A stretch of 64,000 nucleotides of DNA from JABDIP01 sp965237625 (GCA_965237625.1 CBDEGD010000044.1:124001-188000); one strand, 5' to 3'. Numbered from the stretch's first letter, positions 1 to 9,653 are shown. A program made the numbers and translations. Notes: generated from the sequence alone by a model not told the origin.

Positions 1-2
1 AG

Positions 3-1870
3 GTCACCCACCGGGTGCCGATGCTGTCTCTGTCGAACGCCTTCAGCGACGAGGACGTCGCCGACTTCCTGTCCGGCATCCGGCGCTTCCTGATGCTGGA
101 CGAGGTTGAGCCGATCGACATTGTCGCCGAAGCCAAGATCGACGGGCTGTCGATGTCCCTGCTCTACAAAAAGGGCCGTCTGTTAACGGGCGCCACCCGC
201 GGCGACGGCTCAGTTGGTGAGGACGTCACTGCAAATATCCGCACTCTCCGCAATGTGCCCGAGAGGCTCCACGGCAATGTGCCCGAACTGATCGAGGTGC
301 GCGGCGAAGTGTTCATGAGGAATGCCGATTTTCGCGCCCTGAACGACCGCCTTGCCGCGGAGGAGAAGAGGACCTTCAAGAACCCGCGCAACTCGGCGGC
401 GGGATCGCTACGCCAGAAGGATCCCACCATCACCGCCGACCGGCCACTGCTGTTCCTCGCCTATGCCTGGGGCGAGACCACGGCGCCGCTTGGCGAGACC
501 CAGTGGCAGGCCCGTCAAACGCTGGCTAGCTGGGGCTTCGATGTGAATGAACCGGCCGCCCTATGCCACAGCCTTGAGGACATCCTTGCTTTCTATCGCC
601 AATTGATGAGCGACCGGGCGGAGCTGCCGCACGACATCGACGGTATCGTCTACAAGGTCGACCGGCTGGATTGGCAGGAGCGGCTCGATTTTGTCAGCCG
701 GGCACCGCGCTGGGCGATCGCCCACAAATTTCTCCGGCTGAGAAGGCTGAAACCATCTTGCGCGAAATCACCATCCAGGTCGGCCGGACCGGAGCTCTGA
801 CACCGGTAGCCAATCTTGAGCCGATCACCGTCGGTCGGGGTCGTTGTCTCCCGGGCGACCCTGCACAACAGGGACGAGATCGAACGCAAGGATATCCGCG
901 AAGGCGATCATGTGATCATCCAACGGGCCGGAGACGTGATTCCCCAGGTGGTCTCGGTTGTCGAAGACAAGCGGCCCAACGACAGCAGGCCATTCAGGTT
1001 TCCCGAGATATGCCCCTGCCCGTTGCGGACGCCGGTGACCCAGGGAGGATGGCGGCGTGGTCGTCCGCTGTGGCGGCGGGCTCGATTGCCCGCACCAGCG
1101 GGTCCGCCGGCTGATGCATTTCGTCAGTCGCGACGCCTTCGATATCGAAGGCCTGGGCGTGGAAAACATCCAGGAATTCTGGGATGCCGGGTTGATCAAG
1201 GACTCTGCCGATATCTTCCGCCTGAAGAATTGGCGGGACGAACTGCTGGGCCGCGAGCGGTGGGCGGAGCAATCCGTGGCCAATCTGCTCAAGGCCATCG
1301 ACGACAGGCGCCGGATCGGCCTCGACCGCTTCATCTATGCCCTCGGCATCCGCCAAGTCGGCCAATCGACGGCTCGGCTTCTGGCCCTCACATACGGCGA
1401 TCTGGGCTCCTGGTATGACGCCATGTGCAGCGCCATGGTGGAGCGGCGGGCTCAGCCGGAGGCCCGCAAGCCACCGGAAATCGGCGAAGCCTATGCCGAT
1501 CTGTGCAACATCGAGGGCATCGGTATGAATGTCGCCGATGACATCGCCGCCTATTTCGGCGAAGAGCACAATCGGGAGATCATCGAGAAACTGGACGCCG
1601 AGCTTACCGTGGAAGCCCTGGAGGCCGCGGAGACCGACCTCTCCGATTGCCGGCAAGACGGTGGTGTTCACTGGTACCCTGGAGACCGTTTCACGGTCCG
1701 AAGCAAAGGCGAAAGCCGAAGCTCTTGGCGCCAAGGTCGCCGGTTCGGTGTCGAAGAAAACCGACTATGTGGTGGTCGGCGCCGATGCCGGCTCGAAGGC
1801 GAAAAAGGCTGCCGATCTGGGCATTGCAACCATGACTGAGCAAGAGTGGTTCGCTCTTCTTGGAAATTGA
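3..1870 (+). pseudogene. ligA: NAD-dependent DNA ligase LigA, 5'-truncated by the window and frame-disrupted
   Basis: LigA seals nicks using NAD+. The open frame runs in from the window edge (VPMLSLSNAF) and carries the catalytic AKIDG lysine at about 135-137. The family sequence continues through five segments in different frames: about 3-731, 731-829 (SPAEKAETILREI), 830-1043 (GVVVSRATLHN), 1044-1640 (zinc-finger end, HhH region) and 1641-1870 (BRCT domain, AGKTVVFTGTLE). The changes fit one 1-bp loss near 731 and 1-bp gains near 830, 1043 and 1640. The Cys4 zinc-finger start near 1008-1030 also looks scrambled. LigA is normally essential and single copy, so this is either a real pseudogene with another ligase elsewhere or local sequence error. 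Neighbouring genes are intact. Confidence 0.85.
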
Positions 1871-2037
1871 TTGCACGGCATAGTTTTCGGCCTCGCCACT
1901 TTACCATTCATCAACGAAGTACCAGTCAAGATTACGGCCAATCTCGGAAATTAGAATCTTCCGCCACTTTAACGCGCCATTAGTCTCCAAAGCGTAGGTT
2001 TCAGCGTCTTTCATTTAGGCTTCAAGGCTGCCCATCA

Positions 2038-2616
2038 ATGGACCATTTGACCGCAGCGGACCTTCTCTCCGCACCAGCGCATAGGGGCAATCGGCCCTTG
2101 GTCATGACGGTGGCGGAGTTATCGCCGCCGTGGCCGAAGAGCACGCCCGAATTCGTGGCGAAACACCCTCGTTTTCAGCAGCTGAACGACTATCTTGTCG
2201 CGCAGGCGCCTGAAGGCATGCTGCCCGGCCGGCAACATGTCGATCCGACCGACATCCCGAACCTGCTGTCGGTACTGACCTTCGTTGATGTCGAACGGGA
2301 CGGCGATGATATCTGTTTTCGGTTCCGGCTGATCGGCACGACGTGCGGCGAAGCGATGGGACGGGATATTACCGGGGAATATGTCGATGGCGGCCACATT
2401 ACCCAATGTGGGGATGCTATCGGCCTGCAAATGCTGGAAATCGTCAAAACCCGCCAGCCAGGCTTCGGTGATCTGTCGGTCTCGCTGCCCGGGCGCGAGC
2501 ATGTGGGCTACCAGCGGGTCTATTTTCCGTTGGCCCGCAACGGCGTCGATGTAGACATGCTGATGGGCGTGCATATCTTTCATTTCGAGACCAACCGCCG
2601 GCGCGGTTTGTTTTAG
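2038..2616 (+). CDS. PAS_5-like sensory/regulatory domain protein
   Basis: A 192-residue soluble protein. The block from about residue 60 to 185 (LPGRQHVDPTDIPNLLSVL, then FRFRLIGTTCGEAMGRDITG, ending YFPLARNGVDVDMLMGV) matches the pattern of the single-domain PAS_5 family common in Rhodospirillales and relatives. No output domain, signal peptide or membrane segment is visible, so it may bind a small ligand or partner. An in-frame ATG at 2104 would remove 22 poorly structured residues and is a credible alternative start. It lies alone between ligA and a convergent gene, with only 32 bp to the neighbour's stop. Function is unknown. Confidence 0.75.
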   Translation: MDHLTAADLLSAPAHRGNRPLVMTVAELSPPWPKSTPEFVAKHPRFQQLNDYLVAQAPEGMLPGRQHVDPTDIPNLLSVLTFVDVERDGDDICFRFRLIGTTCGEAMGRDITGEYVDGGHITQCGDAIGLQMLEIVKTRQPGFGDLSVSLPGREHVGYQRVYFPLARNGVDVDMLMGVHIFHFETNRRRGLF

Positions 2617-2648
2617 CCGACGCGACTTGCGCGCAGATCACGCCCCAT

Positions 2649-3767
2649 CTATAGGGCGATACCGTCCGGCCTGATCGCCACCCCCTCTAGCTCCGCCGGA
2701 TCGGCAAATAGCCTCCAGAGGTCTGCGGACAAGCCGGCAAAGGCCGATTCAAGCCTGTCGGTCCGCTCTAATTCTCCCGTGACATTGCGAATAAATATTC
2801 CGGCAATCTGATCCGGGAAACGGCGTGCAATCTCGCCATAGATTTCCGGATCGCGTTCACCGGAATCGCCAACCAGAATGAACCGCCGGCCCGGATAGTC
2901 GCTGAGGATCGACTCGATCGCCGGTATCTTGTGGACCTCGCCTTCCTCGAACAGATTGAAGAAGCTTTCATCCTTGAGGCGAAACTGCTTGAGATGGAAA
3001 CCGCCCCTCGGGAACCCCTCCCGGCCCAGGAACCTGTCCAGTGCCGGGAATAACTGCCAAGGCGACGATGACACATAGTGAAAGGCGGCCCCGGACTCCG
3101 CCCATCGGCCATACAGTTCAGCCATGCCCGGTGCCGGGCGAAAGGCACGCAGGAAAGTGTTCGCCAGCAGCGCCTGCTTGTCGGTGACTTCGCTGATCTT
3201 GATGGTGTCGTCGATATCCGAAATGACCGACAGCCCTTCCGGCGCCAGAAGCTGAACGCCCCCCACAAAACGCCTTTGGTCGCCTGCCGGCAGAATCGCC
3301 TCGATCTCCACCCACCCATCCCGTGCGATATTCGGGAGATCCGCCACGGCGAGCCGCACGGTTCCGCTCACGTGTCCGTTGGCGCCGGACCGTCCAATAG
3401 TGGCAGCCTGCCCAGCAATATTGATTCCGAGGTCCTTGCCGCGCTCATTGTCGACCAGGAACATCCAGGCACGCCGTTGGAAAAACTCATTCTCCCCGAC
3501 CTCGGCATCGAGGCCCAAAGCCGCCGCAGCAGCCAGCACCAGCCCGTTGCGCCAGAGGGACCCACCCTCGACCTCGAAAACCCAACCATGAACCGGGATT
3601 TCCCAAGCACCGTCGGCCGGATCGACATGGGCGGCCGTGGGAAGCAGGATGACCGTTTCGTCATCCTTGATCGTCGCACTGCACGCCGATGTCAGGACCA
3701 CGACCAGCCCTATAGACCGCGCCAGGGACGCCTTCAACCAACGCCGGAACCCAATCCTTGAAGCCAT
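2649..3767 (-). CDS. App1-like phosphatase-domain (DUF2183) lipoprotein
   Basis: The ATG at 3767 gives 372 residues. An upstream in-frame ATG at 3881 would overlap the preceding peptidase gene and is unlikely. Residues 1-29 form a lipoprotein signal with lipobox LTSAC, so the mature protein should be anchored by Cys29. The C-terminal half carries ISDIDDTIK (about 183-190), the DxDxT nucleophile motif of the HAD-like App1 phosphatidate phosphatase family, followed by FHYVSSSPWQL and FILVGDSGERDPEIY, the other family motifs. Residues 45-175 resemble the beta-sandwich region found before this domain. The likely role is a phosphatase acting on lipid phosphates at the envelope; the substrate is inferred. 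It follows the aminopeptidase gene by 4 bp, so the two are probably cotranscribed. Confidence 0.8.
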   Translation of the reverse strand: MASRIGFRRWLKASLARSIGLVVVLTSACSATIKDDETVILLPTAAHVDPADGAWEIPVHGWVFEVEGGSLWRNGLVLAAAAALGLDAEVGENEFFQRRAWMFLVDNERGKDLGINIAGQAATIGRSGANGHVSGTVRLAVADLPNIARDGWVEIEAILPAGDQRRFVGGVQLLAPEGLSVISDIDDTIKISEVTDKQALLANTFLRAFRPAPGMAELYGRWAESGAAFHYVSSSPWQLFPALDRFLGREGFPRGGFHLKQFRLKDESFFNLFEEGEVHKIPAIESILSDYPGRRFILVGDSGERDPEIYGEIARRFPDQIAGIFIRNVTGELERTDRLESAFAGLSADLWRLFADPAELEGVAIRPDGIAL

Positions 3768-3771
3768 CGGC

Positions 3772-5793
3772 CTAGCTGCCAAGCGGGGTTGTCGCCGTGA
3801 CCAGCCAGTCAGCGGCTTCACCCGACAGGCCGGGACCGACAACGTCGCGAACCCGGTTGTGATAGGCATCCAGCCAGGCAATCTCGTCCGCCGTCATCAG
3901 CGTCGGCTCGACCAGCCGGAGGTCGATCGGGGCCAGGGTCACGGTCTCGAATTCCAGCATCTCGCGCTCCGCATCGGGAAGGTCATCGCAAGAACGCACC
4001 AGCACCAGATTCTCGATCCGGATGCCGTAAGCGCCCGTGCGGTAGTAGCCGGGCTCGTTGGACAGGATCATGCCTGGCTCCAGAGCCACGCTGTTCGGCA
4101 TCTTGGATATCCGCGCCGGCCCTTCATGCACACCCAGATAACTGCCGACCCCGTGGCCGGTGCCATGGTCGTAATCCATGCCTGCAGCCCATAGGAACTG
4201 GCGTGCCAGAACATCGATCTGGGACCCGGTGGTCCCCTTCGGGAACCGGACACTCGCCAGAGCGATATGGCCCTTGAGCACCAAGGTGAAGCACCGCCGC
4301 ATCTCGGCATCCGGCGTGCCGACCGCCACCGTGCGGGTGATGTCGGTGGTGCCGTCGAGATATTGGGCGCCGCTGTCGACCAGATACAGCGAGCCCGGAT
4401 CGAGAATTCGATTGGTTTCCTCGCTGACCCGGTAATGCACGATCGCGCCGTTCGGCCCGGCGCCGGTAATAGTGTCGAAGCTGTCGTCGCGGTACAGCTT
4501 CTGCTCGGCGCGGAAGGCCCGCAGGTGCTCCGCCGCCCCGATTTCGCTGATCCCACCGCCGGGCGAGACCCGTTCCAGCCAAGCGAGGAAACGCGCCACC
4601 GCTGCGCCGTCGCGAACATGCGCCGCCCGGCACCCGGCCATCTCGACCGCATTCTTCCGCGCCCGTGGCAGGGCGCAAATGTCGATGTCCGCCTTCACCT
4701 TGGCGCCCGCGTCGCGCAGCCTGGAATCGATCCAGGCCGAGGCGCTCGCCCTGTCGATCCGCACTGTCGGCCCGCCTTCTCCCAATGCGTCCAGCGCCGG
4801 GCCCAGTGCCTCCGGCGGCTGTATCGCCACCTGGTTGCCGAGATGGCGCTCCAACGCCGGCGCGAGCTTGCGCTGGTCGATGAACAGATCGACCTGGCCG
4901 TCCGACCGCAGCAGCGCGAAGGACAGCGGCAGCGGCGTGCGCGGAACATCGCCGCCGCGAATGTTCAACAGCCAGGCAATCGCGTCCGGCGCCGAGATCA
5001 CCGCCGCGGCGACCCCACCCTTTTCCAGTTCCGCGCCCAAGGCGGCGCGCTTGTCGGCGGAACTCCGCCCGGCATAGGCCTCGTCATGGGGCACCACCGG
5101 CGACAGAGGCTGCGGCGGCTGATCGGTCCACACCGCATCGACCGGGTTTTCCTCGACCGCCACCAGTGTCGCGCCGCTCTTTTCCAACGCCGCACCGACC
5201 CGCCTTACCCAGTCGGCTGTGTGCAGCCAGGGATCGAAACCGACCCGACCGCCGGCAGGCGAATTGTCCGCCAGCCATTCCGCATGGGGGTCGTCGATCA
5301 GATGCTTGAAGTCGAAGATCGCGCCATCGGCCTGTGCTGGCGCCTGCAGAGTGTAGCGCCCGTCGACGAACAACGCCGCCCGGTCGCGCAGGACGATCGC
5401 CAGACCGGCCGAGCCGGCAAAGCCGGTCAGCCAGGCCAGCCGTTCGGCCGAGGCCGGAATGTACTCGCTTTGATGGGCATCGGCGCAGGGGATGACAAAA
5501 CCGTCCAAACCCATGGCGGCCAATTGCTTGCGCAGCGCCGGCACACGGTCCGCAAGGGCCGGGCCATGCCGGTCGGTCACCCCGGCCAATAGCGCCTTCG
5601 CCTGTCGCAACCGGTCGGCCAGATCGGGCGTCGCATCCGGCACCGCCAGGGCCAGCCAGAGATCCGCGTCTGGCGGCTCCGGCGCCGCGTTGATGCCGCG
5701 CAGCAGATTGCGCAATTCATCCGGTGTCGACTTCAGGCCGGCATCCTTGATCAGGGCGGCCAGCGTCGCATCGTCAATCGTGGAATCGGTCAC
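3772..5793 (-). CDS. pepP: Xaa-Pro aminopeptidase (M24B, aminopeptidase P family)
   Basis: Cleaves N-terminal residues preceding proline; cytosolic, two metal ions. The M24 domain has all five metal ligands: DSG and TDITR aspartates (about residues 469-480), GTGHGVG histidine (about 545), NEPGYY glutamate (about 580) and IRIENL glutamate (about 592). Creatinase-like N-terminal domains run from about residue 80 (RVPALRKQLAAMGLDGFVIP) to about 370. The start is GTG, with AGGAGG nine bases upstream. At 673 residues it exceeds the usual ~600-residue alphaproteobacterial form because of a ~75-residue helical N-terminal extension (LAALIKDAGLKSTPDELRNL) of unknown role. Exact symbol assignment is tentative, as these long forms are often named only as M24 family. 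Confidence 0.9.
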   Translation of the reverse strand: MTDSTIDDATLAALIKDAGLKSTPDELRNLLRGINAAPEPPDADLWLALAVPDATPDLADRLRQAKALLAGVTDRHGPALADRVPALRKQLAAMGLDGFVIPCADAHQSEYIPASAERLAWLTGFAGSAGLAIVLRDRAALFVDGRYTLQAPAQADGAIFDFKHLIDDPHAEWLADNSPAGGRVGFDPWLHTADWVRRVGAALEKSGATLVAVEENPVDAVWTDQPPQPLSPVVPHDEAYAGRSSADKRAALGAELEKGGVAAAVISAPDAIAWLLNIRGGDVPRTPLPLSFALLRSDGQVDLFIDQRKLAPALERHLGNQVAIQPPEALGPALDALGEGGPTVRIDRASASAWIDSRLRDAGAKVKADIDICALPRARKNAVEMAGCRAAHVRDGAAVARFLAWLERVSPGGGISEIGAAEHLRAFRAEQKLYRDDSFDTITGAGPNGAIVHYRVSEETNRILDPGSLYLVDSGAQYLDGTTDITRTVAVGTPDAEMRRCFTLVLKGHIALASVRFPKGTTGSQIDVLARQFLWAAGMDYDHGTGHGVGSYLGVHEGPARISKMPNSVALEPGMILSNEPGYYRTGAYGIRIENLVLVRSCDDLPDAEREMLEFETVTLAPIDLRLVEPTLMTADEIAWLDAYHNRVRDVVGPGLSGEAADWLVTATTPLGS

Positions 5794-6130
5794 CTGGGCA
5801 TGCCTCCTGCGTCCCGCTATCGGGAGCCGAGGGTCAGGCTAAGACGCCATCCGATGGCCGGCAAGGTGGATTGCCTGTAGGGCCTGGAAGCGGCTGGAAA
5901 CCAGGGATCCTGCGGGCTGCCCACCGCTATGCATCGACGGCAATGCTGCAATGCAAAATTATCAAAGCGTCGCCAAGGAAAAAACACAAAAAATTAGCTA
6001 TCTAGATGATATTGCATTGCACAAATATTGCGGTCAAAGGCGTGCTGAATATTGGGGCCCGAAGGGGCGCTTTCGGCGGAAACGTCTCGATGACTGGCAA
6101 TGGCAACCGACTTGTATTTGGGTGAGTAAC
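5794..6130. other. Intergenic region, AT-rich, divergent promoters of pepP and the DUF1127 gene
   Basis: No supported gene. The right half (about 5950-6060) is much more AT-rich than the surroundings and probably holds the DUF1127 promoter. It contains an inverted repeat: GCAATGCA at 5948-5955 against TGCATTGC at 6013-6020, with partial pairing extending inward. An in-frame ATG at 5951 would extend the DUF1127 protein by 60 residues unlike the family, so this stretch is read as non-coding. Confidence 0.5.
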
Positions 6131-6406
6131 ATGAGCAACGCAGCCATTCTTCCGCGCACCGGCCACTCCTTCGACCAGGTGGTGCGGCGTATCCTGAGAA
6201 GCCTCGGACTGGGCCGGCGTGCCCGGAGCCAGCGGGCCACCTATATCCAGCTCTCTAATCTCTCGAATCGTCAACTCGACGATATCGGGTTGACTCGGGA
6301 CATGATCGAGACCGTGGTCATGCAGGGTGCGGACAGCGTCCGCGTGCTCCGGCACGGTGGCGCGATCCGTCCGGCGAACAACGACGGCGCCCAGCGTATC
6401 GCGTAA
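6131..6406 (+). CDS. DUF1127 domain small protein
   Basis: A 91-residue basic protein. The segment YIQLSNLSNRQLDDIGLTRD (about residues 40-60) is the DUF1127 signature, which is usually found in short alphaproteobacterial proteins. Some family members have been linked to RNA binding and phosphate or stress responses, but the role here is unknown. ATG at 6131 (after GGTGAGTAAC) is preferred over 5951 because only the downstream part matches the family and the upstream DNA is AT-rich. It stands alone and ends 30 bp from the convergent prmA stop. Confidence 0.8.
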   Translation: MSNAAILPRTGHSFDQVVRRILRSLGLGRRARSQRATYIQLSNLSNRQLDDIGLTRDMIETVVMQGADSVRVLRHGGAIRPANNDGAQRIA

Positions 6407-6436
6407 CGTCTGATCGTTGCGGCTTCTCCGTCCGGG

Positions 6437-7351
6437 TCAGGCCCGGGCGGGGATGCCGCGACGATCCGATCCGCCCTTTCGCAGCACCAAAGTCGGCCAA
6501 TCGCCTACGGTGATGCGATCGACAAGATACAAACCCTGGGCGCGATGGGCCGAGAGCACTTGCGGTTCCTGTCCTGTGAGCAGACCGGCCAGCACGGCCA
6601 CTCCGCCCGGAACCAGATGGGCGGACAAATCCTTGGCCATGGCGACCAGCGGTCGCGCCAGGATATTGGCGATGATCAGATCGAACGGGCCGGCTAACGC
6701 CACCCGCCGATCCGCATAGCCATCGCCTGCCACCGCCGTGACCCAGGTCCCGACACGATTGGCCCGTGCGTTGAGGCGGGCGACGCGCACCGCCTCGCGA
6801 TTCACGTCGACCGCCAGCACCGGCTTATGCCATAGCCGCGCCGCCGCAAAGGCCAGGATTCCGCTGCCGCACCCCATATCCAGGACGCGCCGGATGTGCC
6901 GCCGCTTGGCCAGCCGCTGCAAGGCGATCAGGCAGCCGGCCGTGGTCTGGTGCTCCCCGGTGCCGAACGCCGTCGCCGCATCGATGCACAATCCGATCGC
7001 ATTGGCAGGAACCGGCGCTCGGTCATGGGAGCCGTGAATGTAGAAGCGCCCGACACGGACCGGCGGAAACGCCTCATAGGTCGCCTCCAGCCAATCGGTC
7101 GGCGGAACGTGCTCGACGGTCAGTTCCGGCTCATCGACGCTCAGAGATCGGGCCAAAATAGCGAGGCCGACCGACAGCGCCGGCCGGTCCGGTTCGTCCG
7201 GCCCGAAGCCTTCGATCTGCCGCACCGGATCCTCGTCCTCTCCGAACACGGAAACGGCGGGAAAGGTTGCAGAGAGCAGTTCCTCGAAGCCATCGGCCGT
7301 GGCCGCCGGGACCGAGAACGCAACCCGCCAGACGGCGGAACTTTGCGCCAC
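6437..7351 (-). CDS. prmA: Ribosomal protein L11 methyltransferase
   Basis: SAM-dependent trimethylation of ribosomal protein L11. The SAM motif I is LDMGCGSGILAFAAARL (about residue 160), preceded by the family block AFGTGEHQTTAGCLIAL and followed by the catalytic motif IIANILARPLVAMA. The N-terminal domain (residues 1-100) is the L11-recognition region, including WLEATYEAFPPVRVGRFYIH. GTG at 7351 is chosen as start because it lies one base beyond the uvrD stop (7353); the longer reading frame to 7411 would overlap uvrD with a low-complexity Arg/Ser stretch. That gives 304 residues, normal for the family. The tight junction implies cotranscription with uvrD. Confidence 0.92.
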   Translation of the reverse strand: MAQSSAVWRVAFSVPAATADGFEELLSATFPAVSVFGEDEDPVRQIEGFGPDEPDRPALSVGLAILARSLSVDEPELTVEHVPPTDWLEATYEAFPPVRVGRFYIHGSHDRAPVPANAIGLCIDAATAFGTGEHQTTAGCLIALQRLAKRRHIRRVLDMGCGSGILAFAAARLWHKPVLAVDVNREAVRVARLNARANRVGTWVTAVAGDGYADRRVALAGPFDLIIANILARPLVAMAKDLSAHLVPGGVAVLAGLLTGQEPQVLSAHRAQGLYLVDRITVGDWPTLVLRKGGSDRRGIPARA

Positions 7352-7352
7352 G

Positions 7353-9653
7353 CTATCCCGCCTGATCGGCCGGGACGACGAAGCTGTCCATGACCTTCTT
7401 CTCACCGGCATGGTCGAAGGTGATGGTCAGCTTGTCATGGTCGGCCGCCGCAACGGTGCCGTAGCCGAATTTCTGGTGGAACACCCGGTTGCCGGCCAGG
7501 AAGGCATTGGCCGGGCGCGGGCGCTCCGCCACCGAATAGGCGACACCCTCCAGGGTCACCGGGGCGGTGCGGGACATGAAGCCGCCCTGGCGCGGCGCCT
7601 TGAAGGTGAAGCCGGGCGTGGTTTCGCGCAATCCCAGACCGGGATCGCTCTGCACGTCGATATGCTCGTCCGGCAGTTCTTCCAGGAAGCGCGACGGCAG
7701 TCCCGCCTGCCACTGACCGTGAATGCGGCGGTTGGCGGCGGCGCTGATATGGACCTTGTGCTTGGCGCGGGTGATGCCGACATAGGCCAGCCGGCGCTCT
7801 TCCTCGAGCCCGGCGATGCCGCTCTCGTCCAGGGCGCGCTGGTGGGGGAACAGCCCTTCCTCCCAGCCGGGCAGGAAGACCTGCTCGAATTCCAGCCCCT
7901 TGGCGGAATGCAGGGTCATCAGATTGGCCATGTCGGAGCCCGGTTTTTCGGTGTTCTCCATCACCAGGCTGACATGTTCCAGGAAGCCGTGGAGGTTCTC
8001 GAACTCCTCCATGCCGGCGACCAGCTCCTTCAGATTCTCCAGCCGGCCCGGCGCATCCGCCGATTTGTCGGCCTGCCACATGCCGGTGTATCCGGATTCG
8101 TCGAGCACGGTGCCGGCCAGTTCCGGATGCGGGACGCGCTCGACCATGGAGCGCCAGCGGGCAAAATCGCCCATCAGCGTGCGCAGGGAATTACGCGCCC
8201 GGGCCGGGATGTCGTCGGTGTCGATCAGCTTTAGTGCCGCCTCTGTCAACGGTATCCGGGCGGACCTGGAGACCTGGTGCAGGGTTTTCAGCGTCGCCGC
8301 CCCCAGCCCCCGCCGCGGCGTGTTGGCGATGCGCTCGAAGGCCAGATCGTCATCGGGCTGGGCGATGACGCGCAGATAGGCCAGCGCGTCGCGGATCTCC
8401 ATGCGCTCATAGAAGCGCGGGCCGCCGACGACCCGATAGGGGATGCCGAGCGTGATCAGCCGCTCCTCGAATTCGCGCATCTGGAAGCCGGCGCGCACCA
8501 GGATCGCCATCTCCGACAGCCGGATCTTCTGGCGCTGCAGCGCCTCGATCTCGTCGCAGACCCAGCGCGCTTCCTCCTCGCCATCCCAGACATTGCGCAC
8601 GACCACCTGGTCGCCGCCGCTGGTGTCGGTGAACAGGGTCTTGCCCAGCCGGCCGCGATTCTGCGCGATCAGCCCGGAGGCGGCGCCCAAGATACGGTCT
8701 GTGGAGCGGTAATTGCGCTCCAGCCGGATCACCTTGGCGCCGGGGAAATCGGTCTCGAAGCGCAGGATGTTGCCGACCTCCGCGCCGCGCCAGCCATAGA
8801 TCGACTGGTCGTCGTCGCCGACGCAGCAGATGTTCTTGTGCCCCTGGGCCAGCAGCCTGAGCCAGAGATACTGGGCGACATTGGTGTCCTGGTATTCGTC
8901 GACCAGGATGTAGCGGAAACGGCGATGGTAATCCGCCAGTAGCTCGGCGTTGTCCTGCAGGATCGCCAGGTTGTGCAGCAGCAGATCGCCGAAATCGCAG
9001 GCGTTGAGGGTGCGCAACCGCTCCTGATAGGCGCGGTAGAGATCGATCACCCGACCGCCGGCGATGTCGCCGGCATCCTGGGGCTTCAGCCGGTCCGGGG
9101 TGCGGCCCTTATCCTTCCACCGCTCGATCACGCCGAGCACCAGTCGTGCCGGCCAGCGTTTGGCGTCGATGTTCTTCGCTTCCAAAAGCTGTTTGATCAG
9201 GCGGATCTGGTCGTCGGTGTCGAGGATGGTGAAGTTGCTCTTCAGCCCGACCAGCTCCGCATGCCGGCGCAGCAGCCGCGCGGCCATGGCGTGGAAGGTG
9301 CCCAGCCACCAGCCTTCAACCGGCGCGCCAACCAGATTGGCGACCCGGTCCTTCATCTCCCGCGCCGCCCGGTTGGTGAAAGTGACGGCGAGGATCTGAC
9401 TGGGCCATGCCCGCCGTGTCGACAGCAGATGCGCCAGCCTTGTGGTCAGGACCCTGGTCTTGCCGGTGCCGGCCCCGGCCAGCACCAGGACCGGCCCGTC
9501 CAGCAACTCAGCGGCCTTGCGCTGCTCCGGATTCAAATTGTCGAAATAGGCGACGCGCGCGCCAGGGACAGCCGGCGCACCGGGTGTCGCCGGGGCATCG
9601 GGCACCGCCGACGGATCGTCGAGCGGATCGGGCGTCCAGGATGAGCTACTCAT
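7353..9653 (-). CDS. uvrD: ATP-dependent DNA helicase UvrD/PcrA (SF1A)
   Basis: A 3'-5' helicase for nucleotide excision and mismatch repair. Walker A is AGAGTGKT (about residues 60-67), the Q motif region is LNPEQRKAAELLDGP, motif II is VDEYQDT, motif III GDDDQSIYGWRGA, motif IV RLERNYRS, motif V TLHSAKGLEFEQVFLPGWEEG and motif VI EERRLAYVGITRA. The C-terminal ~45 residues (VFHQKFGYGTVAAADHDKL) form the Tudor-like domain of PcrA/UvrD that contacts RNA polymerase. Length 766 is typical. It is followed directly by prmA. The Shine-Dalgarno upstream of ATG 9653 is weak. UvrD versus PcrA naming is arbitrary outside the type genera. Confidence 0.95.
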   Translation of the reverse strand: MSSSSWTPDPLDDPSAVPDAPATPGAPAVPGARVAYFDNLNPEQRKAAELLDGPVLVLAGAGTGKTRVLTTRLAHLLSTRRAWPSQILAVTFTNRAAREMKDRVANLVGAPVEGWWLGTFHAMAARLLRRHAELVGLKSNFTILDTDDQIRLIKQLLEAKNIDAKRWPARLVLGVIERWKDKGRTPDRLKPQDAGDIAGGRVIDLYRAYQERLRTLNACDFGDLLLHNLAILQDNAELLADYHRRFRYILVDEYQDTNVAQYLWLRLLAQGHKNICCVGDDDQSIYGWRGAEVGNILRFETDFPGAKVIRLERNYRSTDRILGAASGLIAQNRGRLGKTLFTDTSGGDQVVVRNVWDGEEEARWVCDEIEALQRQKIRLSEMAILVRAGFQMREFEERLITLGIPYRVVGGPRFYERMEIRDALAYLRVIAQPDDDLAFERIANTPRRGLGAATLKTLHQVSRSARIPLTEAALKLIDTDDIPARARNSLRTLMGDFARWRSMVERVPHPELAGTVLDESGYTGMWQADKSADAPGRLENLKELVAGMEEFENLHGFLEHVSLVMENTEKPGSDMANLMTLHSAKGLEFEQVFLPGWEEGLFPHQRALDESGIAGLEEERRLAYVGITRAKHKVHISAAANRRIHGQWQAGLPSRFLEELPDEHIDVQSDPGLGLRETTPGFTFKAPRQGGFMSRTAPVTLEGVAYSVAERPRPANAFLAGNRVFHQKFGYGTVAAADHDKLTITFDHAGEKKVMDSFVVPADQAG

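Noticed and set aside
4267..5592. 441-codon plus-strand frame opposite the aminopeptidase
   Set aside because: Arg/Gln/Gly-rich shadow of a well-supported gene with complete catalytic motifs.
5951..6130. 60-residue N-terminal extension of the DUF1127 protein
   Set aside because: Falls in AT-rich promoter-like DNA, no family match, and a better start is at 6131.
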